This document shows, in pieces, positions 7,392 through 14,952 of a stretch of 43,322 nucleotides of DNA (position 1 is its first letter; every line of letters starts with the position of its first letter). The stretch is from assembly GCF_004803405.1 (NCBI RefSeq), contig NZ_SSXI01000261.1, positions 1 to 43,322 of the forward strand. The letters are read 5' to 3'. The position numbers were made by a program, and so were the translations under genes. This DNA comes from Nocardioides sp. Its GTDB lineage: Bacteria; Actinomycetota; Actinomycetes; Propionibacteriales; Nocardioidaceae. The notes beneath the pieces were generated by a model that ran no database searches, was not told the DNA's origin, and saw only the letters and a program-made list of their open reading frames with translations.

Positions 7392-8570
7392 ATGACAACC
7401 GATTCCCGGACCCCCCTGATCGGGCGGGCCCTCACGGCCTTCGCCACCACGTCCGTCCTGGCGCTCGGCGTCACCACCGTCCCGGCCCACGCCGGCCCCG
7501 GCGGCCACGACCACGACCGCGCGGACCGCGGGCGGCACCACGCGAAGCCGCTGGTGATCGCCCACCGCGGTGCCTCCGGCTACCGGCCCGAGCACACGCT
7601 GGCGGCGTACAAGCTCGCGATCCAGATGGGTGCCGACTACGTCGAGCCCGACCTGGTCTCGACCAAGGACGGCGTGCTGGTCGCCCGTCACGAGAACGAG
7701 ATCAGCGGCACGACCGACGTCGCGGAGCACCCGGAGTTCGCGGACCGCCGCACGACCAAGCTGATCGACGGCGCGCCCATCACCGGTTGGTTCACCGAGG
7801 ACTTCACGCTCGCCGAGCTCAAGACGCTCCGCGCCAAGGAGCGGCTGCCGCAGGTCCGGCCCGGCAACACTGTCTATGACGGCAGGTTCGAGGTCCCGAC
7901 GCTGTCGGAGGTGATCCGGCTGGTGAAGGCGGAGTCCCGTCGCGCCGGCCGTCGGATCGGTCTCGCGCCGGAGACCAAGCACCCGACGTACTTCGACTCG
8001 ATCGGCCTCTCGATGGAGGAGCCGCTGGTCGCCACCCTGCGCAGGCACGGCCTGGACCGGCCCAACGCCAAGGTCGTGCTGCAGTCCTTCGAGACCGGCA
8101 ACCTGCGCGACCTCGCCGAGATGACCGAGGTCCCGATCGCGCAGCTGATCGACGGCAGCGGCGCGCCGTACGACCTTCGGGCCGCAGGCTCGCCCACCAC
8201 CTACCGCGACATGATCACGCCGGCGGGGCTCACCGAGATCGCCACCTACGCGGAGTGGGTGTCCCCGACCAAGGGCCTGATCCTGCCGCGGGACCGGGCG
8301 ACCGGAGCCACCGGCGAGCCGACAGCGCTGGTCGGCGACGCCCACGCCGCCGGTCTCAAGGTGGTCACCTGGACGCTGCGCCTGGAGAACCAGTTCATGG
8401 CGACCAACTTCAGGGTCGGTACCGACCCGAACGCTCCGGGCGACATGGTCGCCGAGACCCAGGCGCTCCTCGACGCCGGCGTCGACGCGCTCTTCACCGA
8501 CCACCCCGACGTGGGCGTGACCGCCCGCGACGCGTGGGTGGAGGACCGGAGCGCCGTCGCCGCGCGGTAG
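7392..8570 (+). CDS. Secreted glycerophosphodiester phosphodiesterase
   Basis: A 392-residue exported enzyme. The N-terminus has a signal peptide (hydrophobic ALTAFATTSVLALGVTTV ending at AHA), then a His/Asp-rich linker (GGHDHDRADRGRHH) before the GDPD barrel. Family motifs are IAHRGASGYRPEHT (catalytic His and Arg), DYVEPDLVSTKDGVLVARHE (metal ligands Glu and Asp, second catalytic His), LAPETKHP and the late TDHPDVGV strand. It should release glycerol phosphate from deacylated phospholipids or teichoic-type polymers outside the cell. The 392-residue length fits the extended GlpQ-like type. The His-rich linker could bind metal, but that is speculation. Confidence 0.9.
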   Translation: MTTDSRTPLIGRALTAFATTSVLALGVTTVPAHAGPGGHDHDRADRGRHHAKPLVIAHRGASGYRPEHTLAAYKLAIQMGADYVEPDLVSTKDGVLVARHENEISGTTDVAEHPEFADRRTTKLIDGAPITGWFTEDFTLAELKTLRAKERLPQVRPGNTVYDGRFEVPTLSEVIRLVKAESRRAGRRIGLAPETKHPTYFDSIGLSMEEPLVATLRRHGLDRPNAKVVLQSFETGNLRDLAEMTEVPIAQLIDGSGAPYDLRAAGSPTTYRDMITPAGLTEIATYAEWVSPTKGLILPRDRATGATGEPTALVGDAHAAGLKVVTWTLRLENQFMATNFRVGTDPNAPGDMVAETQALLDAGVDALFTDHPDVGVTARDAWVEDRSAVAAR

Positions 8571-8618
8571 CGACACGCTGCGGGGCCGGGGGCGGGCGAC
8601 AGTACGCGTGGCGTGGGT

Positions 8619-8624
8619 GAAGAT
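8619..8624 (+). promoter_or_regulatory. Weak -10 element of the M15 peptidase gene
   Basis: GAAGAT lies 6 nt before GTG 8631, consistent with leaderless NANNNT spacing. Confidence 0.3.
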
Positions 8625-8630
8625 GAGGTG

Positions 8631-10046
8631 GTGCATCTCGGATCCCCCAGCGCCCGCGTCCCGTTCCTCGGCCTCGTCGCCGTGCTGATCGCGGGGGTGC
8701 TGCCCTCGGCGCTCCCGAGCACGGCGTCCGCCGCGGCGCAGCAGCCCACGACGCTGACCCTGTCCGCGCCGGCGCAGTACGCCGATCGTTGGGTCACCGT
8801 CACCGGACAGCTCCTGGCTGACGGCCTCCCGGTGTCGGGGGAGGAGGTCGTGGTCGATCGGCACGACCCGGCGACGGGCCAGTGGATCCAGATCGCCGCA
8901 CCGTCCACGGGAGAGGACGGCGCCTTCACCACGTCCGCCTGGGTCGAGAGGTCACCGGCGGACAACCTGCTGCGAGCGACCTACGCCGCCAACGGCACCT
9001 ACGAGGGCGCGGAGGTCCAGTACCGGCTGCCGATCAGACCGCACCCGACGACCACCCGGATCAGCGGTCCGCGCAGCGTGGTGGACGAGAGGTCGGCCAC
9101 CCTGCGGATCACGCGACAGACCACTGACGGCCGGGCCGTGCCCGGGCCGGTCACCCTCCAGCGGTACGTCGACGGCCGATGGCGCTCGGTCCGGACCCTG
9201 ACGACCAGCCTCTCCGGCACCGTCGCCACGGCCGTCTCGCCGAGGTCCGACAGCCGGTGGCGGGCCGTGGGTGGAGCGCTCGTGTGGGCTGTTGGCTCGA
9301 CGAGCGGCACGCTCCGCATCGACAACCTGCCGCCCGGCGTGCCGGTGCGCCTTCCCAGGGCCGCGCCGCGGCCGAGGCTGAGCCTGCCGACGCAGGCGCG
9401 GGCGACCGGCGCTGGTCCGAACCCGGTGATCTCCCGGATCCCCGACGGCGTGTGGCGGAACATGGTCGGGCGGAGCTGGCACCGCGGCTGCCCGGTCGGG
9501 CGGAGGGGCCTGCGGATCCTGCGGATCAACTACTGGGGCTTCAACGGCTACCGGCACCGCGGCGAGATCGTCGCCGCCGCGAGCGTCATCCAGCAGATGG
9601 CCGGCGCGCTCAGCGACATGTACCGCGCCGAGCTCCCGATCCGGCGGATGTACCGCGTCGATCGCTTCGGGTGGTCCCGCCGGCTGCGCGGGGCCGACGA
9701 CTACCGGTCCATGGCCGCCGACAACACCTCGGCCTTCAACTGCCGCTGGGTGGTCGGTCGCCAGGGCGTGCGGAGTCCGCACTCCTACGGCAGGTCGCTC
9801 GACATCAACCCATGGGAGAACCCGTACCGGTCCAGCCACGGGTGGGTTCCGAACAGGTGGTGGCCGAGTCGCTCGGACGCGCGGATCGCCTGGCGCTCCC
9901 GGGCGCACCGGGTCGTCCGGATCATGGCGCGCCACGGCCTCCGCTGGACCTACGGCCGCGCCGACGCGCATCACTTCGACGCGGTGCCGCGCGGCGGCCG
10001 GCTGATCCGGGTGCCTGGCTGTGCGCCCGGCGAGGTCTGCCACTGA
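8631..10046 (+). CDS. Secreted M15-family D,D-peptidase with N-terminal Ig-like domains
   Basis: About 471 residues. A signal peptide (VPFLGLVAVLIAGVLPSALP, cleavage near ASA) is followed by two beta-rich repeats of about 90 residues (TTLTLSAPAQYADRWVTVTG; TTTRISGPRSVVDERSATL) resembling bacterial Ig-like domains. The C-terminal domain has the M15 zinc pattern SPHSYGRSLDINPW (ligands His and Asp) and DAHHFDAV (third ligand His). Such enzymes cut peptidoglycan stem peptides. Conserved cysteines (RGCPVG, FNCRW, PGCAPGEVC) suggest disulphides. Start codon is uncertain between 8613 and 8631. It is followed by the HIT gene after one base, so the two may be co-transcribed. Confidence 0.8.
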   Translation: MHLGSPSARVPFLGLVAVLIAGVLPSALPSTASAAAQQPTTLTLSAPAQYADRWVTVTGQLLADGLPVSGEEVVVDRHDPATGQWIQIAAPSTGEDGAFTTSAWVERSPADNLLRATYAANGTYEGAEVQYRLPIRPHPTTTRISGPRSVVDERSATLRITRQTTDGRAVPGPVTLQRYVDGRWRSVRTLTTSLSGTVATAVSPRSDSRWRAVGGALVWAVGSTSGTLRIDNLPPGVPVRLPRAAPRPRLSLPTQARATGAGPNPVISRIPDGVWRNMVGRSWHRGCPVGRRGLRILRINYWGFNGYRHRGEIVAAASVIQQMAGALSDMYRAELPIRRMYRVDRFGWSRRLRGADDYRSMAADNTSAFNCRWVVGRQGVRSPHSYGRSLDINPWENPYRSSHGWVPNRWWPSRSDARIAWRSRAHRVVRIMARHGLRWTYGRADAHHFDAVPRGGRLIRVPGCAPGEVCH

Positions 10047-10047
10047 C

Positions 10048-10455
10048 ATGGCTGACTGTGTGTTCTGCGCGATCGTGGCGGGCGAGGTGGACGCCGACCT
10101 CGTGCTCGACGAGCCGGACCTGGTGGCGTTCCTGGACCGCCGTCCGGTCTTCAAGGGGCACGTCCTGCTCGTGCCGCGAGAGCACGTCGTCACGCTGCCG
10201 GACCTGCCTGCCAAGCTGCGTGACGGCTTCCTGGAGGCTGCGCAACGGCTTGCGACGGCGATGGTCGAGGCGCTCGGCGCTCAGGGCAGCTTCGTGGCGG
10301 TCAACAACACGGTCAGCCAGTCCGTGCCGCACCTCCACCTGCACGTCGTGCCCCGGACCAAGGGCGACGGGCTGCGCGGGTTCTTCTGGCCGCGGACCAG
10401 GTACGCCGGCGATGAGTCCGCCGAGTTCGCCGCCCGGCTACGGGGAGCCCTGTGA
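10048..10455 (+). CDS. HIT family nucleotide hydrolase/transferase
   Basis: A 135-residue HIT protein. It starts with the zinc-type CVFCAIVAGEVDADLV motif, continues with FKGHVLLVPREHVVTLPDL, and ends with the catalytic histidine triad PHLHLHVVPR. HIT proteins hydrolyse or transfer nucleotidyl groups on purine nucleotides in the cytoplasm. ATG 10048 begins one base after the peptidase stop codon, which suggests readthrough or reinitiation within one transcript. The substrate is not deducible from sequence. Confidence 0.9.
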   Translation: MADCVFCAIVAGEVDADLVLDEPDLVAFLDRRPVFKGHVLLVPREHVVTLPDLPAKLRDGFLEAAQRLATAMVEALGAQGSFVAVNNTVSQSVPHLHLHVVPRTKGDGLRGFFWPRTRYAGDESAEFAARLRGAL

Positions 10456-10487
10456 CGAGGGCCGGGCCGTGCCTCGCGACCACCCTC

Positions 10488-10493
10488 TAGAGT
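10488..10493 (+). promoter_or_regulatory. -10 element of the FabG-like gene
   Basis: TAGAGT predicts transcription starting near 10500, giving a leader of about 45 nt that begins with a perfect 11-bp hairpin. Confidence 0.5.
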
Positions 10494-10496
10494 GAC

Positions 10497-10524
10497 CGGC
10501 GGTCCCGGCGCAGCGGGACCGCCG
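10497..10524 (+). promoter_or_regulatory. 11-bp perfect stem-loop at the 5' end of the FabG-like mRNA
   Basis: CGGCGGTCCCG (10497-10507) pairs exactly with CGGGACCGCCG (10514-10524) around a 6-nt loop. It sits 4 nt below the -10 element and before the ribosome-binding site, so it would cap the mRNA 5' end. It could instead terminate the upstream HIT transcript. Confidence 0.6.
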
Positions 10525-10545
10525 TCGAGCTTGGAGGAGAACACG

Positions 10546-11316
10546 ATGGGTCGTTTCGACCGAAGAGTTGCCGTCATCACCGGGGCCGCGCGCGGCATCG
10601 GCTTCGGCACCGCCACGCGGTTCGCAGAGGAGGGCGCCTCCGTCGCGATCGTCGACCTCGACGAGTCCGCCGCCGCGGAGGCTGCCGCGAAACTGCCCGT
10701 CGTCGACGGAGCGTCGGCGATCGGTGTGGGCGCAGACGTCTCCAACGCCGCATCGGTGGTCGCAGCGGTGGAGCGGGTGGTGACCGAGCTCGGTGGCATC
10801 CACGTCCTGGTCAACAACGCCGGGATCACGCGCGACAACCTCCTGTTCAAGATGACCGAGGACGACTGGGACCTGGTCATGGGCGTTCACCTCAAGGGCG
10901 CGTTCTTGATGACCAAGGCGGCGCAGCGACACTTCGTCGAGCAGAAGTACGGCAAGGTCGTGAACATCTCCAGCATCTCGGCTCTCGGCAACCGCGGCCA
11001 GGCCAACTACTCCGCTGCCAAGGCCGGCATCCAGGGCTTCACCCGCACGCTCGGGATCGAGCTCGGCCCGTTCGGCATCAACGTCAACGCGATCGCTCCC
11101 GGCTTCATCGCCACCGAGATGACCGACGCCACCGCCGCGCGACTGAAGATGGACGTCGAGGAGTTCCGCCGGCTGAACGCGGAGGCCAACCCGGTCAAGC
11201 GCGTCGGCATGCCCGCCGACATCGCCGCGGCGGTCACCTTCCTCTGCGCCGACGAGGCGTCGTACATCACCGGGCAGACGCTGTTCGTCGACGGCGGCAT
11301 CAGCCTCGGCACCTGA
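10546..11316 (+). CDS. SDR-family 3-oxoacyl-ACP reductase-like protein (FabG-like)
   Basis: A 256-residue classical short-chain dehydrogenase. Visible motifs are TGAARGIG (NAD(P) Rossmann), NNAGITRDN, the catalytic Ser in NISSISALGN, Tyr and Lys in YSAAKAG, and the C-terminal ITGQTLFVDGG. VNAIAPGFIATEMT and the DNLLFKMTEDDW region are typical of FabG, which reduces 3-oxoacyl-ACP during fatty-acid elongation. No other fatty-acid gene is adjacent, so the physiological substrate may differ. ATG 10546 has a strong GGAGGAG site 7-8 nt upstream. An atypical inserted segment (TAARLKMDVEEFRRLN) follows the substrate loop. Confidence 0.85.
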   Translation: MGRFDRRVAVITGAARGIGFGTATRFAEEGASVAIVDLDESAAAEAAAKLPVVDGASAIGVGADVSNAASVVAAVERVVTELGGIHVLVNNAGITRDNLLFKMTEDDWDLVMGVHLKGAFLMTKAAQRHFVEQKYGKVVNISSISALGNRGQANYSAAKAGIQGFTRTLGIELGPFGINVNAIAPGFIATEMTDATAARLKMDVEEFRRLNAEANPVKRVGMPADIAAAVTFLCADEASYITGQTLFVDGGISLGT

Positions 11317-11338
11317 CGGGAGCCGCACCGCAGAGCCT

Positions 11339-11372
11339 GGAGCCACCCCCACGACACACCGGGGGTGGCTCC
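11339..11372 (+). terminator. Terminator after the FabG-like gene
   Basis: GGAGCCACCCCC (11339-11350) pairs perfectly with GGGGGTGGCTCC (11361-11372), a 12-bp stem with a 10-nt loop, 22 nt after the stop codon. No T-run follows, as usual in this GC range. Confidence 0.8.
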
Positions 11373-11394
11373 CTGCACGTCGGGCACGGTGGGT

Positions 11395-11400
11395 CAGACT
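11395..11400 (+). promoter_or_regulatory. -10 element, leaderless DUF3048 gene
   Basis: CAGACT followed by 6 nt and GTG 11407; this supports the lipoprotein start. Confidence 0.5.
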
Positions 11401-11406
11401 GGTCCG

Positions 11407-12423
11407 GTGAGTTTCTCCAAGCGATCCGCCCTGCCCGCCGCGCTGGTAGCGCTCAGCCTCCTCCTTGCCGGTTGCGGCGACGACGCCGCCGAGTCGAAGT
11501 CCGCGGACGAGACGTCCGAGGCCCCGGCCCCGGAGGAGCCGGCCACCTGGCCGCTCACCGGCCTGCCCGCCGCCGAGGGTGAGTCGGTCGAGCAGGACCA
11601 CCCCGTGCTCGTCGCCAAGATCGACAACTCCCAGAGCAGCGCGCCGCAGCTGGGCCTCGGCCAGGCCGACCTCGTCGTGGAGGAGCTCGTCGAGGGCGGC
11701 ACGACCCGGCTCGCGGCGTTCTTCTACTCGCAGGTGCCGACCGACGTCGGTCCGGTCCGGTCGATGCGCGCCAGCGACATCGGCATCGTCTCGCCGGTGG
11801 ACGCCACGGTCGTGACCAGCGGCGCCGCGCAGGTCACCATCGACCGCATCAAGCGGGCGAGCATCCCGTTCTTCGGTGAGGGCAGCCCGGGGTTCTATCG
11901 CAAGGACGGTCGCTACGCGCCGTACAACCTCTTCACCGACCTGTCGAAGGTCGCCGCCGAGACCGAGGACGGCACCGACGAGCGACCGGCGGACTACCTC
12001 CCGTGGGGCACCGTGGAGGACCTGCCCGAGGGGATACCCGCCCGCACGCTGTCCGCAGACTTCGGCAACCACACGACCAACTGGGCGTTCCAGGGCGGCA
12101 AGTACGTCAACAAGAACAGCTATGCCGCGAAGGGCGACCGGTTCCAGGCCGACTCCGTGCTGGTGCTCCGGGTGAAGGTCGTCGACGCCGGCTACACCGA
12201 CCCGGGTGGCAACTTCGTCCCGGAGAGCAAGTTCGAGGGCAAGGGCACGGCGCAGCTGTTCCACGGTGGCAAGGTCATCGAGGGCAGCTGGAGCAAGGAC
12301 AAGCTGAGCTCGGCGATCGCGCTCTCGACGCCCGAGGGCGAGCTGAAGGTCCCCGCCGGCAAGGTGTGGGTCGAGCTCGTGCCCGTCGACGGCAACAACG
12401 GCTCGGTCGCGTTCGGCAAGTGA
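11407..12423 (+). CDS. DUF3048 domain lipoprotein
   Basis: A 338-residue predicted lipoprotein: signal segment AALVALSLLLAGC ends in a lipobox with Cys at about residue 22, so the mature protein would be anchored to the outer face of the membrane. A Ser/Glu/Pro-rich linker precedes the DUF3048 domain. Characteristic stretches are VLVAKIDNSQSSAPQLGLGQ, ADLVVEELVEGGTTRLAAFF, PVRSMRASDI and PGFYRKDGRYAPYNLF. Homologues are YerB-like lipoproteins of Gram-positive bacteria with no firmly assigned activity. It has its own leaderless promoter after a strong terminator, so it is transcribed separately from the reductase. Confidence 0.85.
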   Translation: MSFSKRSALPAALVALSLLLAGCGDDAAESKSADETSEAPAPEEPATWPLTGLPAAEGESVEQDHPVLVAKIDNSQSSAPQLGLGQADLVVEELVEGGTTRLAAFFYSQVPTDVGPVRSMRASDIGIVSPVDATVVTSGAAQVTIDRIKRASIPFFGEGSPGFYRKDGRYAPYNLFTDLSKVAAETEDGTDERPADYLPWGTVEDLPEGIPARTLSADFGNHTTNWAFQGGKYVNKNSYAAKGDRFQADSVLVLRVKVVDAGYTDPGGNFVPESKFEGKGTAQLFHGGKVIEGSWSKDKLSSAIALSTPEGELKVPAGKVWVELVPVDGNNGSVAFGK

Positions 12424-12438
12424 GGCGGTAGCGCTTCG

Positions 12439-13188
12439 TCAGACTGACGAGGGCGGGTCGGGGTCGATCCCCGGCCCGCTCTCGGTGATTCGGCCGGGCT
12501 CGAACGCGCTCGGCAGGTCGGCACCGGTCTCGACGAGGCTCTGCACGCCGGCGAGCAGGAACCCGATCGCGCTCTCGACCCGCTGAGCGGCGGCCTCGGG
12601 GTCCTCGGAGGTCGACACGGACTCGCCGGCCGACGACATCGCACCGAAGAAGATCCGTGCGAACGTCTGCAGCATCTCCTCGTCCAGGTGCCACGACCCG
12701 GCCTCGAGCGTGGCGCGCACGATCTCCACGATGATCGCGAAGGTCGAGCGCTCCTCCTGCTCCCGGTAGCGCTCGTAGCCCAGGACGGCGGGGCCCTCCT
12801 GGATCACGATCCGTCGGTACTGCGGCTCCTGGACGACGGTGAGGAACGAGCGGAGGCCGCCCAGAGCCTTCTCCCACGGGTCGCGACGACCGCGGAGCGC
12901 CTTCTGGATGCGCTTCGCGGCGTCCTGCTCCACCCGCTCGAAGACGGCCTCGAAGAGGGCCTGCTTGCCGGAGAAGTGGTGGTAGAGCGCGCCCTTGGTG
13001 ACCTGGGCACCGGCGACGATCGCGTCGAGAGACGTCGCGGCGTATCCGTGCTCGGTGAACAGCTCCTCCGCCACCTCGACCAGTGCCCGCTTGGTGGAGG
13101 CGGAGTACGCCGCCCGGCGGCTGGCGCCGGGGACGCTGGGGACCTTCGGGACCTTGGGAACGAGCTTGGACACGGACGCCTTCGGCAC
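12439..13188 (-). CDS. TetR family transcriptional regulator
   Basis: A 249-residue regulator. After a Val/Pro/Lys tail (KLVPKVPKVPSVPGASRRA) comes the TetR helix-turn-helix: TKRALVEVAEELFTEHGYAA, TSLDAIVAGAQVTKGALYHH, FSGKQALFEAVF. The C-terminal ligand-binding half is helical (ILLAGVQSL-like end, GPAVLGYERY). The N-terminal extension is longer than usual for TetR. The GTG at 13188 lies 6 nt from a perfect-looking TATGCT -10 element. It is divergent from an uncharacterised gene at 13358, and a 17-bp dyad in front of that gene is a candidate target. Ligand unknown. Confidence 0.88.
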   Translation of the reverse strand: MPKASVSKLVPKVPKVPSVPGASRRAAYSASTKRALVEVAEELFTEHGYAATSLDAIVAGAQVTKGALYHHFSGKQALFEAVFERVEQDAAKRIQKALRGRRDPWEKALGGLRSFLTVVQEPQYRRIVIQEGPAVLGYERYREQEERSTFAIIVEIVRATLEAGSWHLDEEMLQTFARIFFGAMSSAGESVSTSEDPEAAAQRVESAIGFLLAGVQSLVETGADLPSAFEPGRITESGPGIDPDPPSSV

Positions 13189-13194
13189 CGGCCC

Positions 13195-13200
13195 AGCATA
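13195..13200 (-). promoter_or_regulatory. -10 element, leaderless tetR-family gene
   Basis: On the minus strand TATGCT, 6 nt, then GTG at 13188. Confidence 0.55.
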
Positions 13201-13291
13201 GGGGCCGTCGCGTGACGAACGTGGCGCCGGTCACGTCGCGAGGTGGGCGGAATCACGGTCCCGCCGCGTGTGGCATACCGGCAGTGTCCGT

Positions 13292-13320
13292 CATACTCAG
13301 AGTACGTACCTGCGGTATGT
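13292..13320 (+). promoter_or_regulatory. Promoter with overlapping dyad, candidate TetR operator
   Basis: A CATACT -10-like hexamer (13292-13297) is followed at the likely transcription start by the dyad ACGTACC-TGC-GGTATGT (13304-13320, 6 of 7 arm positions matching). A separate 11-bp palindrome TACTCAGAGTA (13294-13304) and a distal CATACCG half-site (13274-13280) are also present. The position between a TetR gene and a divergent gene suits repression at the start site. Confidence 0.45.
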
Positions 13321-13357
13321 CGACCACCGGCAGCCGCACGAGAAAGAGGAGCTGACC

Positions 13358-13900
13358 ATGACCTGGACGGCCTTTCACACCCGGGGCGAGACCCTCCGCT
13401 CCGTGATCACGACCGCCGACAAGCGCCGGGACGGGATCCTCCCCATGGATGTCGACGGCGTCGCCGAGTCCTTCAGGGACGAGCTCGACCTGCTCGCCGC
13501 CCTGACCCTGAAGTGGCACACCCGCCTGTCCGGACAGATCGAGCAGATGACGGTGCACCAGCCGCTGGACCTCCGCGAGTCCGTCACGATCGCGTGGAGC
13601 AACACCGCCCACGAGCTCGCCGGCGTACGACTCATCCTCGACAACTACCGCGAGAACCCGGTCGACGACGCCATGGCGAAGGCGATGGCCGCGGCAACGG
13701 CCAAGGAGCGCCACCTGCTCGCCGTGATGTCCGGCCTGGCCGGTCTCCGCGACGAGGCGGCCGCGCGCGTCGGTGCCGAGATCGAGGAGCAGGCCCGGTT
13801 GCTGCACCGCGGCATCCCCGTGGTCACGCCGGAGTCGATGGAGGAGCCCGAGCCGCGCGCAAGCCTCTTCGAGCGCCTGCGCGCGGTGGTCGCCGCCTGA
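13358..13900 (+). CDS. Uncharacterised helical protein next to TetR
   Basis: A 180-residue protein that I do not recognise. It has no signal peptide or membrane helix. It is rich in Ala, Glu and Arg and looks largely helical, with MTWTAFHTRGETLRSVITTA at the start, a middle DELDLLAALTLKWHTRLSGQ and a charged tail (PEPRASLFERLRAVVAA). The ATG has an AGAGGA ribosome-binding site 8 nt upstream. It is divergent from the TetR gene and has a dyad at its promoter, so it is the best candidate target of that regulator. Small helical proteins of this sort can be scaffold or membrane-associated factors, but no function can be claimed. Confidence 0.7.
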   Translation: MTWTAFHTRGETLRSVITTADKRRDGILPMDVDGVAESFRDELDLLAALTLKWHTRLSGQIEQMTVHQPLDLRESVTIAWSNTAHELAGVRLILDNYRENPVDDAMAKAMAAATAKERHLLAVMSGLAGLRDEAAARVGAEIEEQARLLHRGIPVVTPESMEEPEPRASLFERLRAVVAA

Positions 13901-13923
13901 TCCTGCGGGCTTCGCGGATGCGC

Positions 13924-13929
13924 CATGAT
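13924..13929 (+). promoter_or_regulatory. -10 element, leaderless YqgE gene
   Basis: CATGAT, 6 nt, then ATG 13936. Supports 13936 as start rather than the long open frame from 13243. Confidence 0.5.
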
Positions 13930-13935
13930 GGGTCC

Positions 13936-14502
13936 ATGGCCAGGGTGACCGAGCTCGGTGCCGGGATGCTCCTCCTGGCCAGCCCGGAGCTGCTCGACCC
14001 GAACTTCGCCGACACCGTGGTGCTGCTTCTCGACGTGAACGACGAGGGCGCTCTCGGCGTCGTGCTCAACCGCCCCACCGCGCTGCCCGTGGCCGAGGTG
14101 CTCGGCGAATGGGGTGACGTCGTGGAGGAGCCCGAGGTGTTGTTCCAGGGCGGGCCGGTCGCGACCGACGGCGCTCTCGCGATCGCCCTCGCCGCGCCCG
14201 GTGGCGAGAACTCCGCCGGATTCCGGCCCGTGTGGGACCGGCTGGGCCTGCTCGACCTCGACACCCCCAGCGAGCTCGTGGAGGGCGCCGTCGACCGGCT
14301 GCGGATCTTCGCCGGCTACGCGGGGTGGGGCGGCGGCCAGCTCGAGGCCGAGATAGCCGAGGGAAGCTGGTACGTCGTGCCGGCGCAGGTCGACGACATC
14401 TTCGGCACCGAGACTCGCGACCTCTGGCGCCAGGTGATGAAGCGGCAGCCCGGCGACCTCGCCCTGCACGCCACCCGTCCCTCCGATCCCGACCTCAACT
14501 GA
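13936..14502 (+). CDS. YqgE/AlgH family protein
   Basis: A 188-residue soluble protein of the YqgE/AlgH family (DUF179). Recognisable blocks are GMLLLASPELLDPNFADTVV, LDVNDEGALGVVLNRPT, VLFQGGPVATDGALAI and the late RIFAGYAGWGGGQLEAEIAE with GSWYVVPA. The family is widespread; the Pseudomonas AlgH name comes from an effect on alginate regulation, and no enzyme activity is established. Length is typical. The stop codon lies inside the first copy of a 53-bp intergenic repeat. Confidence 0.9.
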   Translation: MARVTELGAGMLLLASPELLDPNFADTVVLLLDVNDEGALGVVLNRPTALPVAEVLGEWGDVVEEPEVLFQGGPVATDGALAIALAAPGGENSAGFRPVWDRLGLLDLDTPSELVEGAVDRLRIFAGYAGWGGGQLEAEIAEGSWYVVPAQVDDIFGTETRDLWRQVMKRQPGDLALHATRPSDPDLN

Positions 14503-14629
14503 TTGAACGGGCCGAGCGCGTCTCCGGCGCAGGGCGGCGAGCAAGCTCGCGACGGCGCCTCCCGCCGCGCTGCCGGCTGATTGAACTGGCCGAGCGCGTC
14601 TCCGGCGCAGGGCGGCGAGCGAGCTCGCG
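14499..14629. repeat. Two 53-bp intergenic repeats, period 78
   Basis: Positions 14499-14551 and 14577-14629 are identical except for two bases (51 of 53). Each copy contains TTGAAC, GGCCGAGCGCGTCTCCGGCG and ends in a small dyad GCGAGC-AGCTCGC-like hairpin. They fill the gap between the YqgE stop and the DUF3039 promoter; the remainder of this gap holds only that promoter. Confidence 0.85.
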
Positions 14630-14663
14630 CGGGATCGGGCGCCGCGAGCGCCGACCTGGCGTC

Positions 14664-14669
14664 TAGACT
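14664..14669 (+). promoter_or_regulatory. -10 element, leaderless DUF3039 gene
   Basis: TAGACT, 7 nt, then GTG 14677. Confidence 0.6.
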
Positions 14670-14676
14670 CTTCCTC

Positions 14677-14952
14677 GTGACCACCATCGGCTTCTCGACC
14701 GACACCGACACGCTCCACGAGCGTCGGACCGTCCCGACCGACGACGGTGACCACGAGCGCTTCTCCCACTACGTGGAGAAGGACAAGCTCACCGAGGCGA
14801 TGGTGATGGGTACGCCCGTCGTCGCCCTCTGCGGCAAGGTCTGGGTGCCGAGCCGCGCGCCGGAGAAGTACCCGGTCTGTCCGGAATGCAAGGAGATCTG
14901 GGAGAGCATCGGCGACGACGGGGCCGACGGTTCCTCTGGTTCTTCGGAGTGA
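14677..14952 (+). CDS. DUF3039 domain protein
   Basis: A 91-residue actinobacterial protein of the DUF3039 family. It has an acidic N-terminal part (HERRTVPTDDGDHERFSHYV), the block KLTEAMVMGTPVVALCGKVW and a CxxC pair in YPVCPECKEIW. With the earlier cysteine (ALCGK), these could form a zinc knuckle. The tail is Asp/Gly/Ser-rich. Its stop overlaps the start of the helicase gene (GTGA), and this pairing is a recurrent actinobacterial arrangement, so the protein may help or regulate the helicase; that is inference. No biochemical role is known to me. Confidence 0.85.
   Translation: MTTIGFSTDTDTLHERRTVPTDDGDHERFSHYVEKDKLTEAMVMGTPVVALCGKVWVPSRAPEKYPVCPECKEIWESIGDDGADGSSGSSE

Noticed and set aside
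10438..12264. 608-codon antisense frame opposite the reductase and DUF3048 genes
   Set aside because: It spans two unrelated genes, a terminator and a promoter, so it cannot be a real coding unit.
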